From positions 425,830 through 489,829 of the forward strand of contig NZ_LFTY01000001.1 in NCBI RefSeq assembly GCF_001078595.1: 64,000 nt of DNA, in the 5' to 3' direction. Origin of the DNA: Candidatus Rhodobacter oscarellae. GTDB taxonomy: Bacteria; Pseudomonadota; Alphaproteobacteria; Rhodobacterales; Rhodobacteraceae. The notes under the pieces are model-generated. The model made no database searches. It was not told where the DNA came from and saw only the letters and a list, made by a program, of their open reading frames with translations. Shown one piece after another: positions 8,744-18,270 of the stretch. A program made the position numbers and the translations under genes. Position 1 is the stretch's first letter, and each line of letters opens with the position of its first letter.

Positions 8744-9076
8744 ATGTTGGGAGGAACTCCGGAGGCCATAGGCGACGCCTATCTAAGGTATAGTATTGGG
8801 AAACGGCTATGCGAGGTTCGGACCGCGCGCGGGCAAACCGTTCAGGACCTTGCGCAGGCCAGCAGCGTGCCCGCCGACAGTATCCGCGGCTACGAAAATG
8901 GGCAGCTTGGCCTGCCGGCCGACGTGATGGTGCGGCTGCTACGCGGGCTTGGCGTGTTGGCGCCAACTTTCCTCGAAGGCATTCTTGCGCAAGAGCCCCG
9001 GCCTGCCTGTGTTTCGAGAATGCGCGTGGGCCCGTCCCGCACGGCACCAGACCTGCAGGTCGCGCGCGGCGCCTAG
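8744..9076 (+). CDS. Small XRE-family helix-turn-helix protein
   Basis: The start is taken at 8744, after GGGAAGGGAG, which gives 110 residues; an upstream in-frame start at 8678 would add 22 residues without a ribosome site. Residues 16-70 (GKRLCEVRTARGQTVQDLAQ, then ASSVPADSIRGYENGQLGLP, then ADVMVRLLRGLGV) follow the XRE/Cro fold: two helices, the recognition helix with S-I-R-G-Y-E-N-G, and a closing helix pair. The C-terminal 35 residues look disordered. It is transcribed away from the LysR-headed regulator and shares the AT-rich intergenic region with it. Target unknown. Confidence 0.72.
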   Translation: MLGGTPEAIGDAYLRYSIGKRLCEVRTARGQTVQDLAQASSVPADSIRGYENGQLGLPADVMVRLLRGLGVLAPTFLEGILAQEPRPACVSRMRVGPSRTAPDLQVARGA

Positions 9077-9294
9077 CGCGCCATACTCTCCACACCCCAA
9101 AGCGATACGAAGCGCGCCGGCTTAGGGCCTGTGGGCGCTCATCACGCATCACTGGTTTCAATCCGAGACTGCTCAGCGCCAGGCATCTGTGCGCTATGAA
9201 TAGCGGTCTCTTTCAAGCCCGAGCAACGCAGGGCTGGGCCATTGCAGGCGATTTGGGCCTCGCGCCAGTGGCGCGAGGGGAATGTCGACAGGCC

Positions 9295-10605
9295 TTAGTT
9301 CGGCCCGCTGCGCACGTTCTCGGGAAGCCATGTCGCCAGGTCCGGGAACCAGATCAGCACGAACACCATCAGCACCATGATCAGGAACATCGGGATGGAT
9401 GCCTTCGCGATGAACGACATCTCGTGGTTGGTCATGCCCTGCAGCACGAACAGGTTGAACCCAATCGGCGGGGTGATCTGCGCCATCTCGACAACCACCA
9501 CGATGAAGATGCCAAACCAGATCATGTCGATCCCAGCCTCGCGCACCATCGGCTCGACCACCGCCATGGTCAGCACCACGGACGAGATCCCATCCAGGAA
9601 GCAGCCGAGGATGATGTAGAAAACCAAGAGCACCATCAAGAGCTCGAACCGTGTCAGCTCCCAGCTTGCGATCAGATCCGCCAGCCCGCGCGGTAGCCCG
9701 GTAAAGCCCATCGCGAGTGACAAAAACGCCGCACCCGCCAGGATCAGCGCGATCATCGCGCTGGTGCGGGTGGCGCCCATCAGGCTCTCGCCGAAGGTTT
9801 GCCAAGTCAGCGAGCCCTGGATCGCCGCCAGGGTCAGCGCGCCGATGACCCCGATGGCCGCGGCCTCGGTTGCTGTCGCCAGCCCCATGAACATCGACCC
9901 GATCACCGCCGCGATCAGGCACAGCACCGGGATCAGGAACCGCGAGTTCCGCATCTTAGCGGCAAAGCTCATGCCTGCGTCCTGGATCGGCTTCCAATCT
10001 TTCGCCAACAGGGAATAGCCACCCACATAGAGCATGAACATCGAGGCCAGAACGATCCCCGGCACCACGCCCGCAAAGAAGAGCTTGATGATGCTCTCGT
10101 TGATGGTCACGCCGTAGACGATCAGCGTCAGCGAGGGCGGGATCATCAGCCCAAGCGTGGCCGCGCCCGCCAGGGTGCCGATCACCATGTGCTCGGGGTA
10201 TTGGCGCTGGCGCAGCTCGGGGATGGACATCTTGCCCACGGTGGTCAGCGTCGCCGCTGAGGATCCTGAGACGGCGGCAAAGACCGTGCAGCCCACGATG
10301 TTGGTATGCACCAAGCCGCCGGGAAGGCGGCTCATCCACGGGGCCAGCCCGCGGAACATGTCCTGCGATAATCGCGTTCGGAATAATATCTCGCCCATCC
10401 ATATGAACATGGGCAAAGCGATCAGCGTCCAGCTGGACGAGGCGCGCCAGATCGTGGTGGCCATCGTGTCGCCCACGGGCCGCGTGGTGAATAGCTCCAT
10501 GCCCACAAAAGCCACGCCGATCAGCGCCAGGCCGACCCAGACGCCGGTGCCCAGCAGCAGGAACAGGATGAAGAGGAAAAGGATGATGATGTAGGTCTGT
10601 TCCAT
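9295..10605 (-). CDS. TRAP transporter large permease (DctM family)
   Basis: A 436-residue protein with about twelve membrane segments and the DctM landmarks: an N-terminal helix with GTGVWVGLALIG, the ALPMFIWMGEIL loop, the discontinuous-helix stretch SGSSAATLTTVGKMSIPEL and GLMIPPSLTLIVYG. It uses the sodium gradient to drive uptake with the small subunit, which starts the operon order DctP-DctQ-DctM on this strand. Only six bases separate it from the DctQ gene. It is the last gene of the operon headed by the enolase-type gene at 14612. Confidence 0.93.
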   Translation of the reverse strand: MEQTYIIILFLFILFLLLGTGVWVGLALIGVAFVGMELFTTRPVGDTMATTIWRASSSWTLIALPMFIWMGEILFRTRLSQDMFRGLAPWMSRLPGGLVHTNIVGCTVFAAVSGSSAATLTTVGKMSIPELRQRQYPEHMVIGTLAGAATLGLMIPPSLTLIVYGVTINESIIKLFFAGVVPGIVLASMFMLYVGGYSLLAKDWKPIQDAGMSFAAKMRNSRFLIPVLCLIAAVIGSMFMGLATATEAAAIGVIGALTLAAIQGSLTWQTFGESLMGATRTSAMIALILAGAAFLSLAMGFTGLPRGLADLIASWELTRFELLMVLLVFYIILGCFLDGISSVVLTMAVVEPMVREAGIDMIWFGIFIVVVVEMAQITPPIGFNLFVLQGMTNHEMSFIAKASIPMFLIMVLMVFVLIWFPDLATWLPENVRSGPN

Positions 10606-10611
10606 CGCGCG

Positions 10612-11160
10612 TTACTCCGAGTGCCCGTCGGCCACATCACGCACGATGCGGTGCTTGCCGGTGAAGATAAGGTTGAGAAGGTTGTCCGTCAGCGCGATCG
10701 CCAGGATCACGGCGCCCACCATCATCGGCGTCTGCGCGATCCACAACGGCGTTGCGTCCTGCCCCTGGCTCACATCGTTGAATTGGATCGCGAAGCCCAG
10801 CATCCGGTAGATGTAGTAGCACACATACCAGCCCACGGCGGTGGCGATCACAAAGCACCAGATCTCCATGACCCAGCGCGCCCGCGGCCCCAGCGCGTTC
10901 AGCAGCAGAGACACCCGGATATGGCTGCCCTTGTTCAGCGCGTTGGCAAAGGCCAGGAACGAGGCCGTGGCCATCGCGTAGCCCGCATATTCGGGGATCC
11001 CGGGGATCGCCTCGGTGATCGGAAAGAAGACCGGCGCGGTAAACGGCCAACGCGCCAGCATCTGGATCACGATCAGCGCCAGGATCACGATCAGGCAGAG
11101 CGCGGCCAGCACTCCCGCAGCGAAGTAGAGCGCGTCCAGCGCGCGTCGAACTGTGGACAT
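10612..11160 (-). CDS. TRAP transporter small permease (DctQ family)
   Basis: A 182-residue protein with four hydrophobic segments (near residues 12-33, 58-78, 96-118 and 138-160), the size and layout of DctQ. The conserved stretch between helices 2 and 3 (NKGSHIRVSLLLNALGPRAR) contains the usual H-x-R-V/x motif. It forms the membrane complex with DctM downstream and is separated from the binding-protein gene upstream by a strong hairpin. Confidence 0.9.
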   Translation of the reverse strand: MSTVRRALDALYFAAGVLAALCLIVILALIVIQMLARWPFTAPVFFPITEAIPGIPEYAGYAMATASFLAFANALNKGSHIRVSLLLNALGPRARWVMEIWCFVIATAVGWYVCYYIYRMLGFAIQFNDVSQGQDATPLWIAQTPMMVGAVILAIALTDNLLNLIFTGKHRIVRDVADGHSE

Positions 11161-11185
11161 GTTCCCCGCCCCTCGAAGTCTATGG

Positions 11186-11212
11186 GTAGGATGGGGTTGA
11201 ACCCCATCCTAC
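11186..11212 (-). terminator. Strong hairpin between dctP-type and dctQ-type genes
   Basis: An 11-bp perfect stem (GTAGGATGGGG and its complement) with a 5-base loop, ten bases after the binding-protein stop on the minus strand. No T-run follows in the minus direction, so it more likely acts as a message-stabilising or partial termination structure that keeps binding protein in excess over permease. On the plus strand a TTTT run does follow it. Confidence 0.6.
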
Positions 11213-11221
11213 GTGTTTTGC

Positions 11222-12214
11222 TTAGTTCATCGACGCTTTGAAGGCGTCCACAATGGCGGCGCCATCGTCACCAGCAGCCTCAAGCCACTCAGAGGTCATG
11301 GTCGCGCCGACCTCTTTGAGGTCGTCCACCAGCTGGTCGCCCGCAGGACCAACCGTCATGCCACCCTCGCGCAGACCGTTCAGCGTGAACTCGGTATAGG
11401 CAATCGAGGCCTCCAGACCGGCCGCTGCTGCGGTGTCGGCGCAGGCCATCATCGCGCCCTGGGTGTCGGCGTCCAACCCACCCCAAACGTCAGAATTCAC
11501 CATGACGTGGTTATAGGGCAGCCAGGCGTCCACCTCGTAGAAATGCGTCAGGCTCTCCCAGACCTTGCGGTCGTAGCCGGTCGCGCCCGAGGACACCATC
11601 GACTCCGCCACGCCGGTCGCAAAGGCCTGGCTGATCTCGGCGGCCTCGATGGTCACCGGCTGCATGCCGGTCAGCTCGGCCAGCCGCGAGGTGGCGTTGT
11701 TGTACGAGCGGAACTTGATGCCCTCCATCTCGGCCACCGAGTTCACTTCCTTCTTAAAGTAGAGCCCCTGCGGCGGCCACGGCACCGAGTAAAGCAGCGT
11801 CAGGTTCTGGTCGGCCAGAATGCCCTCAAGCGTGGGCTTTGCCGCGGCGAAAAGCTCGGCCGAGGCGTCATAGGATGTCGCCAGGAACGGCACCGAGTCG
11901 AAGCCAAAGATCGCGTTCTCGTTCTGGTGGCCGGACAGAAGGCGCTCGCCAATCGGCACCTGGCCGGTCTGGATCGCGCGCTTGATGTCCGCACCTTTGA
12001 AGAGCGAGCCGGAGGCATGCACGGTGATGTCGATCGCGCCGCCGGTGCCTTCGCGCACGCAATCGGCAAAGGCCACGCCGTTCTCGGAATGGAAATTGGT
12101 GGCCGAATAGGCCATCGGCATATCCCACTTCTGCGCGTGCCCGCCGGCAGACGCCGCCGTCGCCGCCACAGCGCTCAGCGCCGTCGCCGCCATCAATTTG
12201 GTAAAGGTTTTCAT
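11222..12214 (-). CDS. TRAP transporter substrate-binding protein (DctP family)
   Basis: A 330-residue exported protein: signal peptide MKTFTKLMAATALSAVAATA with cleavage near ASA-GG, and a GGGAGAA ribosome site. The family's ligand-binding landmarks are present, including the central strand with KFRSYNNATSRLAELTG near residue 165, where the conserved Arg binds the carboxylate of the ligand, and the later AEISQAFATGVAESMVSSG stretch. Its operon partners, a DadA-like oxidase and an enolase-superfamily enzyme, point to an amino or imino acid ligand, possibly a proline derivative; that is inference from context. Confidence 0.9.
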   Translation of the reverse strand: MKTFTKLMAATALSAVAATAASAGGHAQKWDMPMAYSATNFHSENGVAFADCVREGTGGAIDITVHASGSLFKGADIKRAIQTGQVPIGERLLSGHQNENAIFGFDSVPFLATSYDASAELFAAAKPTLEGILADQNLTLLYSVPWPPQGLYFKKEVNSVAEMEGIKFRSYNNATSRLAELTGMQPVTIEAAEISQAFATGVAESMVSSGATGYDRKVWESLTHFYEVDAWLPYNHVMVNSDVWGGLDADTQGAMMACADTAAAAGLEASIAYTEFTLNGLREGGMTVGPAGDQLVDDLKEVGATMTSEWLEAAGDDGAAIVDAFKASMN

Positions 12215-12252
12215 TTAGTTCTCCCTGTTGTGAGTTTCTAATGGTTGATTTC

Positions 12253-13491
12253 TCACCCGGCGAAGCGTGCCGGATCGTAGGCCCTAAGGTCAAGGTTTGG
12301 TTTCTTGCCGCCGATAAGTTGCGCCAGCAGGCGCCCGGTCTTGGGGCCGCCCGTCAGCCCGATATGGTGGTGGCCAAAGCCGGTAAAGACGCCCGCGGCG
12401 CTTGGGATCTCGCCGATCACGGGGATCGAGTCCGGTGGCGCGGGCCGGTGGCCCATCCATTCTTCCTCGCGCGCGCAGGTCAGGCCCGGCAGGGCGGACT
12501 TCACCTGGCACCGCAGCATCTCGAAGGGCGCCCGGGACGGCGGAGCCTTTAGCCCGCCAAACTCCACCACCCCCGCGGCGCGCAACCGCCCGTCCATCGG
12601 GGTCAGCACGAACTTGCCGCTGGCGATCATCGTGGGGGCCTTTGGCATCACCGAAGGCTCCCAGAATTCGATGTGATAGCCGCGCTCCGATTCCAGCGGG
12701 ACCTTGAGGCCCAGCTTGGCGCAAAGCGGCCCCGACCACACGCCGGTGGCGATCACAACCGCATCGCAGGTGATGGTCTCGCCGCCCGCGCGCAGCCCTG
12801 TCACCGCGCCGTTCTCGTGGGCGATGTCCTCGACCTCGGCCTTGACCATGCGCGCGCCCAAGGCCTCGGCCTCTTCCGCCAGCGCTTTGACATATCCACC
12901 AGGATCGATGATGCGCCCGTGGTTGGGGCAGCGCGCGACAAAGCCGATATCGTCCGCAAGGCTGGGGTCATAGCCCGCCACGTCCTCGACCTCGTCCCAG
13001 ACCATCCCGTGATCGCGCCTAATCGACCAGCTGAAGGCGTCGCCTTCGTAATGCGCGCGGTCCCGGTAAGCGAAAAGGTAATCGCTGGGCACGATGAACC
13101 GCTCGGCGCGCGTGCCTGAGGCCAGCGCCTGATGATCCGCCAGGCTGTCGCCGACGATGCCATTCAGCGCCTCGGCGATGCGCTTGGTGTCGGCGGCATT
13201 GGCGTGGGAGAGATACTTCACCAGCCACGGCGCCAGCCTCGGCAGATAGGGCCAGCGCAGAAACAGCGGCTGGTCGCGGTCAAACAGCATCCCCGGCGCC
13301 TTGCGGATCAGCCCCGGCCCGGTGACCGGCACGATGGAATAGCTGGCCAGGACGCCCGCGTTGCCATAGCTGGTGCCCGAAGCGGGGCCCTCACGGTCTA
13401 CGATCAGCACCTTATGCCCATCCCGCAGGAGCCAAAGCGCGGTCGAGACGCCGACGATCCCCGCCCCGATGATGGCCACAGTCTTGGTCAT
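12253..13491 (-). CDS. FAD-dependent D-amino-acid dehydrogenase-like oxidoreductase (DAO family)
   Basis: A 412-residue protein beginning with a dinucleotide-binding fold ([18 protein letters not shown], GxGxxG at residues 8-13, acidic D at the end of strand 2) and ending with the FAD-binding [20 protein letters not shown] stretch typical of DadA. It should oxidise a D-amino or imino acid and pass electrons to the respiratory chain. It overlaps the enolase-type gene by 4 bp (ATGA), so the two are translated together. No signal peptide is present, and the N-terminal fold suggests a peripheral membrane enzyme. The substrate is unknown. Confidence 0.88.
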   Translation of the reverse strand: MTKTVAIIGAGIVGVSTALWLLRDGHKVLIVDREGPASGTSYGNAGVLASYSIVPVTGPGLIRKAPGMLFDRDQPLFLRWPYLPRLAPWLVKYLSHANAADTKRIAEALNGIVGDSLADHQALASGTRAERFIVPSDYLFAYRDRAHYEGDAFSWSIRRDHGMVWDEVEDVAGYDPSLADDIGFVARCPNHGRIIDPGGYVKALAEEAEALGARMVKAEVEDIAHENGAVTGLRAGGETITCDAVVIATGVWSGPLCAKLGLKVPLESERGYHIEFWEPSVMPKAPTMIASGKFVLTPMDGRLRAAGVVEFGGLKAPPSRAPFEMLRCQVKSALPGLTCAREEEWMGHRPAPPDSIPVIGEIPSAAGVFTGFGHHHIGLTGGPKTGRLLAQLIGGKKPNLDLRAYDPARFAG

Positions 13492-14612
13492 GCGCGCGCC
13501 TTGTCGAATTTGGTGATCTTTTCGGGGTCCGGATCAAGCCCCAGCCCGGGCGCATCTGGAACCACCACATGCCCGTCTTTGACCGGGAATGGCTGGGCCA
13601 AAAGGTCCTCCCGGACGTAGTAGGTCGCGTGGTAGAATTCGCAGCCCAGCGTGATCTCTGGCGTGGCGGCCATCAGATGCGCGCCCGCCAGATGCGCCAA
13701 CCCCGTCTCGTGCATATCGCCGCCATAGGCCGTCCAGCCCGCCTGCACGGCCAGCCGCGCGGTCTCCTGCGCCCGGGTCAGCCCGCCGGATTTCATCACC
13801 TTGATCGAGACGCCATCGGCGATGCCCTCGCGCGCCGCGCGGTGCATGTCCTCGGGTCCAAACACGCTCTCGTCAGCCAGCAAAGGCACCGGGCAGATCT
13901 TGCGCAGGGCCGCCATGCAGTCGAACTCGTAGGCGCGCACCGGCTGCTCGATGAAATCCGGCGCGAAGGCGGCCAGGTCCAGCACGCTTGCCTCGGCCTC
14001 GGCCGTCGGGAGCCCCTGGTTATAGTCCAGCCGCAGGCCAAACTCGGGGAAATGCGCGCGGATGTGTTCGCAGCGCAGCACGTCGAACGCGTGATCCTTG
14101 AACCCGGTCTTGAGCTTGACCAGCCGCACGCCCTCGTCGCGGATGCGCTCCATCAGCGCGATATCCTGGTCGAAATCGGGGTTGGCGATGGACACCGACA
14201 GCGGCGCGCGGTCCCGCACCTTACCGCCCAAAAGCGCGTGGACAGGCACGCCAGTCAGTTTGCCCTCTAGATCCAGCAGCGCGGATTCCAGCGCGGCCTT
14301 GGCCTCGGTCGCGTGCGCCACGACATAGCGCGCCTGTGCCATGATCTCGGCCCGCGCCCCGACGGGGCGCTGCTCCACCAGCGGCCGGATGTAGCGATCC
14401 AGCGCGGCAAGGCTCGCCTCGGGCGAGCCGGTGAAGACCGACCAGCAGGCCGCTTCTCCCCAGCCCTGGGTGCCGTCCTCGGTGGTCAGGCGCAGCACCA
14501 CGACCTCGAACCCGCCCTCGATGCTGCCAATGCCGTGATCACGGCGCGACGTGACGGGCACCTCAAGGTGCCAGACGTCAAAACCGATGATCTTCTGCGC
14601 TAGCTCAGACAT
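13488..14612 (-). CDS. Mandelate racemase/muconate lactonising enzyme family protein
   Basis: Start set at the ATG at 14612 (374 residues); an in-frame start at 14642 would only add a basic leader. Enolase-superfamily active-site residues are all visible: K166-x-K168 at the end of strand 2, metal ligands D196 (LRLDYNQ), E222 (FIEQP) and D247 (LLADES), and K271 on strand 6 ([10 protein letters not shown]). This K-x-K plus Lys arrangement is that of the MLE subgroup, which includes N-acyl-amino-acid and proline-betaine racemases and cis-3-hydroxy-L-proline dehydratases. Given the DadA-like partner and the TRAP importer, an amino- or imino-acid substrate is likely, but the reaction cannot be fixed from the sequence. 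Confidence 0.88.
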   Translation of the reverse strand: MSELAQKIIGFDVWHLEVPVTSRRDHGIGSIEGGFEVVVLRLTTEDGTQGWGEAACWSVFTGSPEASLAALDRYIRPLVEQRPVGARAEIMAQARYVVAHATEAKAALESALLDLEGKLTGVPVHALLGGKVRDRAPLSVSIANPDFDQDIALMERIRDEGVRLVKLKTGFKDHAFDVLRCEHIRAHFPEFGLRLDYNQGLPTAEAEASVLDLAAFAPDFIEQPVRAYEFDCMAALRKICPVPLLADESVFGPEDMHRAAREGIADGVSIKVMKSGGLTRAQETARLAVQAGWTAYGGDMHETGLAHLAGAHLMAATPEITLGCEFYHATYYVREDLLAQPFPVKDGHVVVPDAPGLGLDPDPEKITKFDKARA

Positions 14613-14678
14613 GAAATCCCCAACTCGTAGCCTGACGAGCAAACCCCATCATTTCCAATATAAATTTTTACCCAAGGC

Positions 14679-14693
14679 ATCACAAGAAGTGAT
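14679..14693. promoter_or_regulatory. Probable LysR box
   Basis: ATCACAAGAAGTGAT, an ATC-N9-GAT (T-N11-A) inverted repeat with 5-bp arms in the AT-rich gap between the enolase-type gene (-) and the LysR gene (+). It ends one base before an in-frame ATG of the LysR gene, so binding would also block its translation start region. Confidence 0.65.
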
Positions 14694-14705
14694 ATGCTGC
14701 GGATC

Positions 14706-15593
14706 ATGGCGCTCAATTTCCGGCAATACCAAGCCTTCTATGCCACGATAGAGACCGGCACGGTGACCGGCGCCGCGGAAGCGCTGGGGATCTCGCAACC
14801 GGGCATTTCGAACCTATTGGCGCAACTGGAAGGGTCCACCAAATTGCGCCTGTTTGAGCGCCAGCGCGGGCGACTGGTGCCGACCCCCGAGGCCGAAGTG
14901 CTCTATCGCGAGGTAGAGACGCTCGTGCGCGGGCTTGACCAGGTCAGCCAGGCAGTATTGGATCTGCAAAACCAGCGCGTGGGCCAGCTGCAGCTTGCCG
15001 CAACCCATGCCTTGGCGGCGGGTTTCCTGCCCAACTTGATCGCCGATTTTGTTGCCGACAAGCCAGATCTCAGCATCTCGTTTCAGTCGCAATATTCGGC
15101 GCGCATCCAGGAATGGGTCGCGGCGGGGCTCTATGAGATCGGGATCTGCGAAATGCCCTTGTTGCAAGATGGCCTGTCGCATGAACTCTATACGTTCGAG
15201 ACCTTCTGCGCGCTCCCCCAGGGCAGCCCTTTGGCCAAGCACGAGGTGCTGACGCCCGAGATCCTGGACGGGCATCCGTTTATCGTGCTTGGGGCCGATC
15301 ACATGGTGACCCGCCGCAGCGCCGAGGCATTCCACACCAGCGGGGCCACGCTCAAGATCCGCTGCCAGACCGATCTGTTTCAGAACGCGCTGAACCTTGT
15401 GCGCCAGGGCGTCGGGGCGACGCTGGTCGCGCCGTTCGCGCGCATCGATACCGATGACATGGGCTATGTGCTGCGCCCATTCCGGCCAAAAATCATGCTT
15501 GACCTCATGATTGTGACCGCCGAGGGGCGGCCGATTTCAGCGCTTGGGCAGCAGTTCCTAAGCAAGATTCGCGCCCATCTTGCCGAGCAATGA
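14706..15593 (+). CDS. LysR-family transcriptional regulator
   Basis: A 295-residue LysR protein: the N-terminal winged helix reads LNFRQYQAFYATIETGTVTG, then AAEALGISQPGISNLLAQLE, and the effector domain follows from about residue 90. The ATG at 14706 fits the usual LysR N-terminus; an in-frame ATG at 14694 would add four residues and directly abuts the probable operator. It is divergent from the enolase/DadA/TRAP operon, the standard arrangement for a LysR activator of that operon. An inducer would be expected to be an intermediate of the imported compound's breakdown. Confidence 0.9.
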   Translation: MALNFRQYQAFYATIETGTVTGAAEALGISQPGISNLLAQLEGSTKLRLFERQRGRLVPTPEAEVLYREVETLVRGLDQVSQAVLDLQNQRVGQLQLAATHALAAGFLPNLIADFVADKPDLSISFQSQYSARIQEWVAAGLYEIGICEMPLLQDGLSHELYTFETFCALPQGSPLAKHEVLTPEILDGHPFIVLGADHMVTRRSAEAFHTSGATLKIRCQTDLFQNALNLVRQGVGATLVAPFARIDTDDMGYVLRPFRPKIMLDLMIVTAEGRPISALGQQFLSKIRAHLAEQ

Positions 15594-15650
15594 TCCGGTA
15601 TCGACCGGGGCGAGCGGCGGCGCAGACCGACGGTGAGAATAACGCCGTCT

Positions 15651-17342
15651 TTACGCGACCCACTCGCTCACCGGCGCGGCAGCCTCATGCAGCGGCTGAC
15701 TGATCACATCGACCAGCGTTGGGCCGTCATGCGCCAAGGCTTCGCCCAGCACCTGTTTCAGCTCGGCGGGATCGCTGACGGTCCAGCTGCGCACGCCGAA
15801 TGCCGACGCCACCGCCGCGTGGTCGGTCCGGTTGAAATCGACGTTGTAGAACCGCTGGTCGAACCCGGCGTTCTGACCCGCCTTGATCCAGCCAAAGGTC
15901 GCATTGGAGAACACGATGGATTTGATGGGCAGGTTGTAGCGTGTGATGGTCTCATATTCTCCGCAGGCAAAGCCAAAGGAGCCGTCTCCCATCACCGACA
16001 AGACCGTGGCATCGGGCCGCCCCACCTGGGCGCCGATGGCCGCCGCCAGTGAGTAGCCCAGCGCTCCATGCGCGCGGTTGGTGATGAAGTGCCGCCCCGC
16101 CAAGGGCCAGCGGTAATGGGCAGAAAAATACGGGCACGGCGTGCCCGGATCCGCGCAGACCACCGCATCCTGCGGCAAGAGATCCATCAGCGCGGCCATC
16201 ACCGCCTCTGGACGAATTGGGCGCTCCGGGCTGGTCGCAAGTGGCGCGAAACCTGCCAGCTTGGCCTCCCAAGCGCTCTTGGCACGGGCGGCGCCCCTTT
16301 GGGGTGCGATCCTACGGCCCGCCATCTCGGCGACCAGTGCCTCCAGCGCCAACCTAGCGTCGGCGCAGATCGCCACATCCGTGGCGTAGTTCGCGCCAAT
16401 CACCATTGGGTCGCTGTCGATATGGACGATCTTCGTGCCCGGCTCGGGCGAGCGCCAGCGCTCGGTGGTCACGGACCCGGCGCGGCACCCGACAAATATG
16501 ACAAGATCCGCGGCATCAATCACGTCTCTTGTGGCGGCCACGCCGCCGTTCGAGCCGACAACGCCCAGCGCCTGAGGGTGGGTCTCTGCCAGGCTGCCCT
16601 GCCCCGAGACCGTTGTGGCGATTGGCAGGTCGCAGAGCTCTGCAAGGCGTTGCAGGGCGCCCTCCGCGCCCGCCAGCACCGGCCCGCCGCCGCAGATCAC
16701 AACCGCCGATTGCGCCGCGCCCAGCATGTCCGCGGCCTCTAGGATCGCGTCCGGGACAGGCGCCGCGCGCTCCGTCGGGAAGCTGCGGTGCCGCGGATCC
16801 GCCCAGAGCTCGGCGGCATCCACCGCGTTCTTTTGCGTGTCGAAGGGCAGCGCCAGATGCACCGAGCCGGGGCGCCCCGTGGTCATCGCCCGAAACGCTT
16901 GGCGCATCATCGCGGGCAGCCGCGCGGCATTGTCCAGCGAGGCGTTCCACTTGGTCAGCGGCTTCATCAGCGCGACCTGGTCAAGCTCGGTCAGAGGGTA
17001 TTTCCCGCGCGATGTGGTGGCGACATCGGTGGTGATCGCCAGAACGGGCACCGAAGAATCATTCGCCTCCACCAAACCGGGAAGGATGTAGGTCGCGCCG
17101 CCCCCGGATGGTCCCTCGCACACGCCGGGTCGCCCCGTCACGCGGGCATAAGCATCCGCCATATAGCAGGCGTGGCGTTCATCGCGGGTCAGAAAATGGG
17201 TCATGTCATGATCGAGCCGCGCCAGCGCGTCATAGAACGGCAGCGTGGTGTCCCCGCAAAGCCCGAAGATGTGCCGCACGCCATAGGCCTCCAGCATGCG
17301 CACCATCGCCTCGGCCCCGGTCAGTTCGTTTGTCCGTGTCAT
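15651..17342 (-). CDS. ThDP-dependent enzyme, acetolactate synthase-like
   Basis: A 563-residue protein with the three-domain plan of ThDP enzymes: N-terminal PYR domain with the catalytic Glu (RDERHA, E55), a central domain, and a C-terminal PP domain with the ThDP motif GDGSFGFACGEYETITRYNL ending in N. The ATG at 17342 is preceded by GGGGGATC; the longer frame to 17417 runs into the divergent gene. It probably decarboxylates a 2-keto acid or makes a carboligation product. It is not Xsc of taurine breakdown, whose N-terminus and motifs differ. The partner gene at 17408 is divergent. Confidence 0.85.
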   Translation of the reverse strand: MTRTNELTGAEAMVRMLEAYGVRHIFGLCGDTTLPFYDALARLDHDMTHFLTRDERHACYMADAYARVTGRPGVCEGPSGGGATYILPGLVEANDSSVPVLAITTDVATTSRGKYPLTELDQVALMKPLTKWNASLDNAARLPAMMRQAFRAMTTGRPGSVHLALPFDTQKNAVDAAELWADPRHRSFPTERAAPVPDAILEAADMLGAAQSAVVICGGGPVLAGAEGALQRLAELCDLPIATTVSGQGSLAETHPQALGVVGSNGGVAATRDVIDAADLVIFVGCRAGSVTTERWRSPEPGTKIVHIDSDPMVIGANYATDVAICADARLALEALVAEMAGRRIAPQRGAARAKSAWEAKLAGFAPLATSPERPIRPEAVMAALMDLLPQDAVVCADPGTPCPYFSAHYRWPLAGRHFITNRAHGALGYSLAAAIGAQVGRPDATVLSVMGDGSFGFACGEYETITRYNLPIKSIVFSNATFGWIKAGQNAGFDQRFYNVDFNRTDHAAVASAFGVRSWTVSDPAELKQVLGEALAHDGPTLVDVISQPLHEAAAPVSEWVA

Positions 17343-17407
17343 AACGATCCCCCTTGGCCGCCACTGGAAACCCGTTAACATCGCCGAGTCAACGGGAGGA
17401 GGACGCA

Positions 17408-18127
17408 ATGAAGGCAAGGGGCGGCAAATCCATCTACGGCGCGAGCGTCGGGATTTTGATGCTGGACGCGCGGTTCCCCCGCATCCCCGGCGACATGGGC
17501 AATGCCGTGACCTGGCCCTTCCCCGTGCTCTACCGCGTGGTGCGCGGCGCCAGCCCGGACCGGGTGGTGCGCCAAGGCGCAGAGGGGACGCTGGATGCGT
17601 TCATCGACGCCGCGCGGGGCCTGGTGGCGGACGGCGCGACAGGCATCACCACCAATTGCGGGTTCCTGTCACTGTTCCAGGCGGAACTCGCGGCGGCGGT
17701 AGAGGTGCCCGTGCTGACGTCTTCCCTGATGCAGGTGCCGATGGTGAACGCTCTCTTGCCGTCAGACAAGCGGGCTGGAGTGCTGACGATCTCGGGCTCC
17801 AACCTCACGCCGGCGCATCTGCAGGCGGCAGGAGTGCCCGACGGCACACCGATTGGCACCACCGAGGGCGGCCAGGAATTCACGCGCGCCATCTTGGGCA
17901 ACGAAGAGGAGCTGGATGTGGACCTGGCGCGCGCCGACAACGTGGCGGCCGCCCTGCAGCTTCAGGCCGCGCATAGTGAGCTTGGTGCCATCGTGCTGGA
18001 ATGCACCAATATGTGCCCCTATGCCGCCGACATTCAGCGCGCGACGGGCCTGCCAACATACTCGATGGTTGATTTTGTCAGCTGGTTCCAGGCTGGGCTT
18101 TCACCATTGCGTTATCCGCTGGTGTAG
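17408..18127 (+). CDS. Aspartate/glutamate racemase family protein
   Basis: A 239-residue protein with a GGGAGGAGG ribosome site. The two family cysteines are present: C84 (TTNCGFLS) and C199 (VLECTNMC), each near the end of a strand of a pseudo-symmetric Asp/Glu/hydantoin racemase fold. Such proteins act without cofactor as racemases, or as decarboxylases when one cysteine is missing; both are here, so racemase or isomerase chemistry is expected. It diverges from the ThDP enzyme by 65 bp, and the pair may share regulation. Substrate unknown. Confidence 0.82.
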   Translation: MKARGGKSIYGASVGILMLDARFPRIPGDMGNAVTWPFPVLYRVVRGASPDRVVRQGAEGTLDAFIDAARGLVADGATGITTNCGFLSLFQAELAAAVEVPVLTSSLMQVPMVNALLPSDKRAGVLTISGSNLTPAHLQAAGVPDGTPIGTTEGGQEFTRAILGNEEELDVDLARADNVAAALQLQAAHSELGAIVLECTNMCPYAADIQRATGLPTYSMVDFVSWFQAGLSPLRYPLV

Positions 18128-18168
18128 AGCGGTTCGATCATGAGGTCAGTTTAACCTGGAGTGGGCAT

Positions 18169-18233
18169 TGGCGCGCCGCAATTTTCTTGCAAGAAAATTG
18201 CGAAACTCTTACAAGAGTTTCTTCAGCGCGCCA
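18169..18233. repeat. Double-palindrome element A
   Basis: An outer 8-bp stem (TGGCGCGC at 18169-18176 with GCGCGCCA at 18226-18233) encloses two adjacent palindromes. The first, 18177-18202, is a perfect 26-bp self-complementary sequence centred on TTGCAA. The second, 18202-18221, is near-perfect with arms GAAACTCTT and AAGAGTTTC. As RNA or cruciform DNA it would form a three-way junction. It lies just after the racemase-family gene and belongs with element B. Confidence 0.85.
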
Positions 18234-18270
18234 CGAAATGATCACTCTATTGCAACCTCTTACCGGCGCG

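Noticed and set aside
8809-9696. Long plus-strand frame over the XRE gene and the end of the DctM gene
   Set aside because: It runs in another frame across the XRE gene and antisense to DctM, and its product is rich in His/Arg/Gln as expected for a shadow frame.
15651-17342. ThDP enzyme as sulfoacetaldehyde acetyltransferase (xsc) for the taurine module
   Set aside because: The N-terminus and active-site surroundings do not resemble Xsc as I know it, and the gene lies with a racemase-family gene, not in the tau operon.
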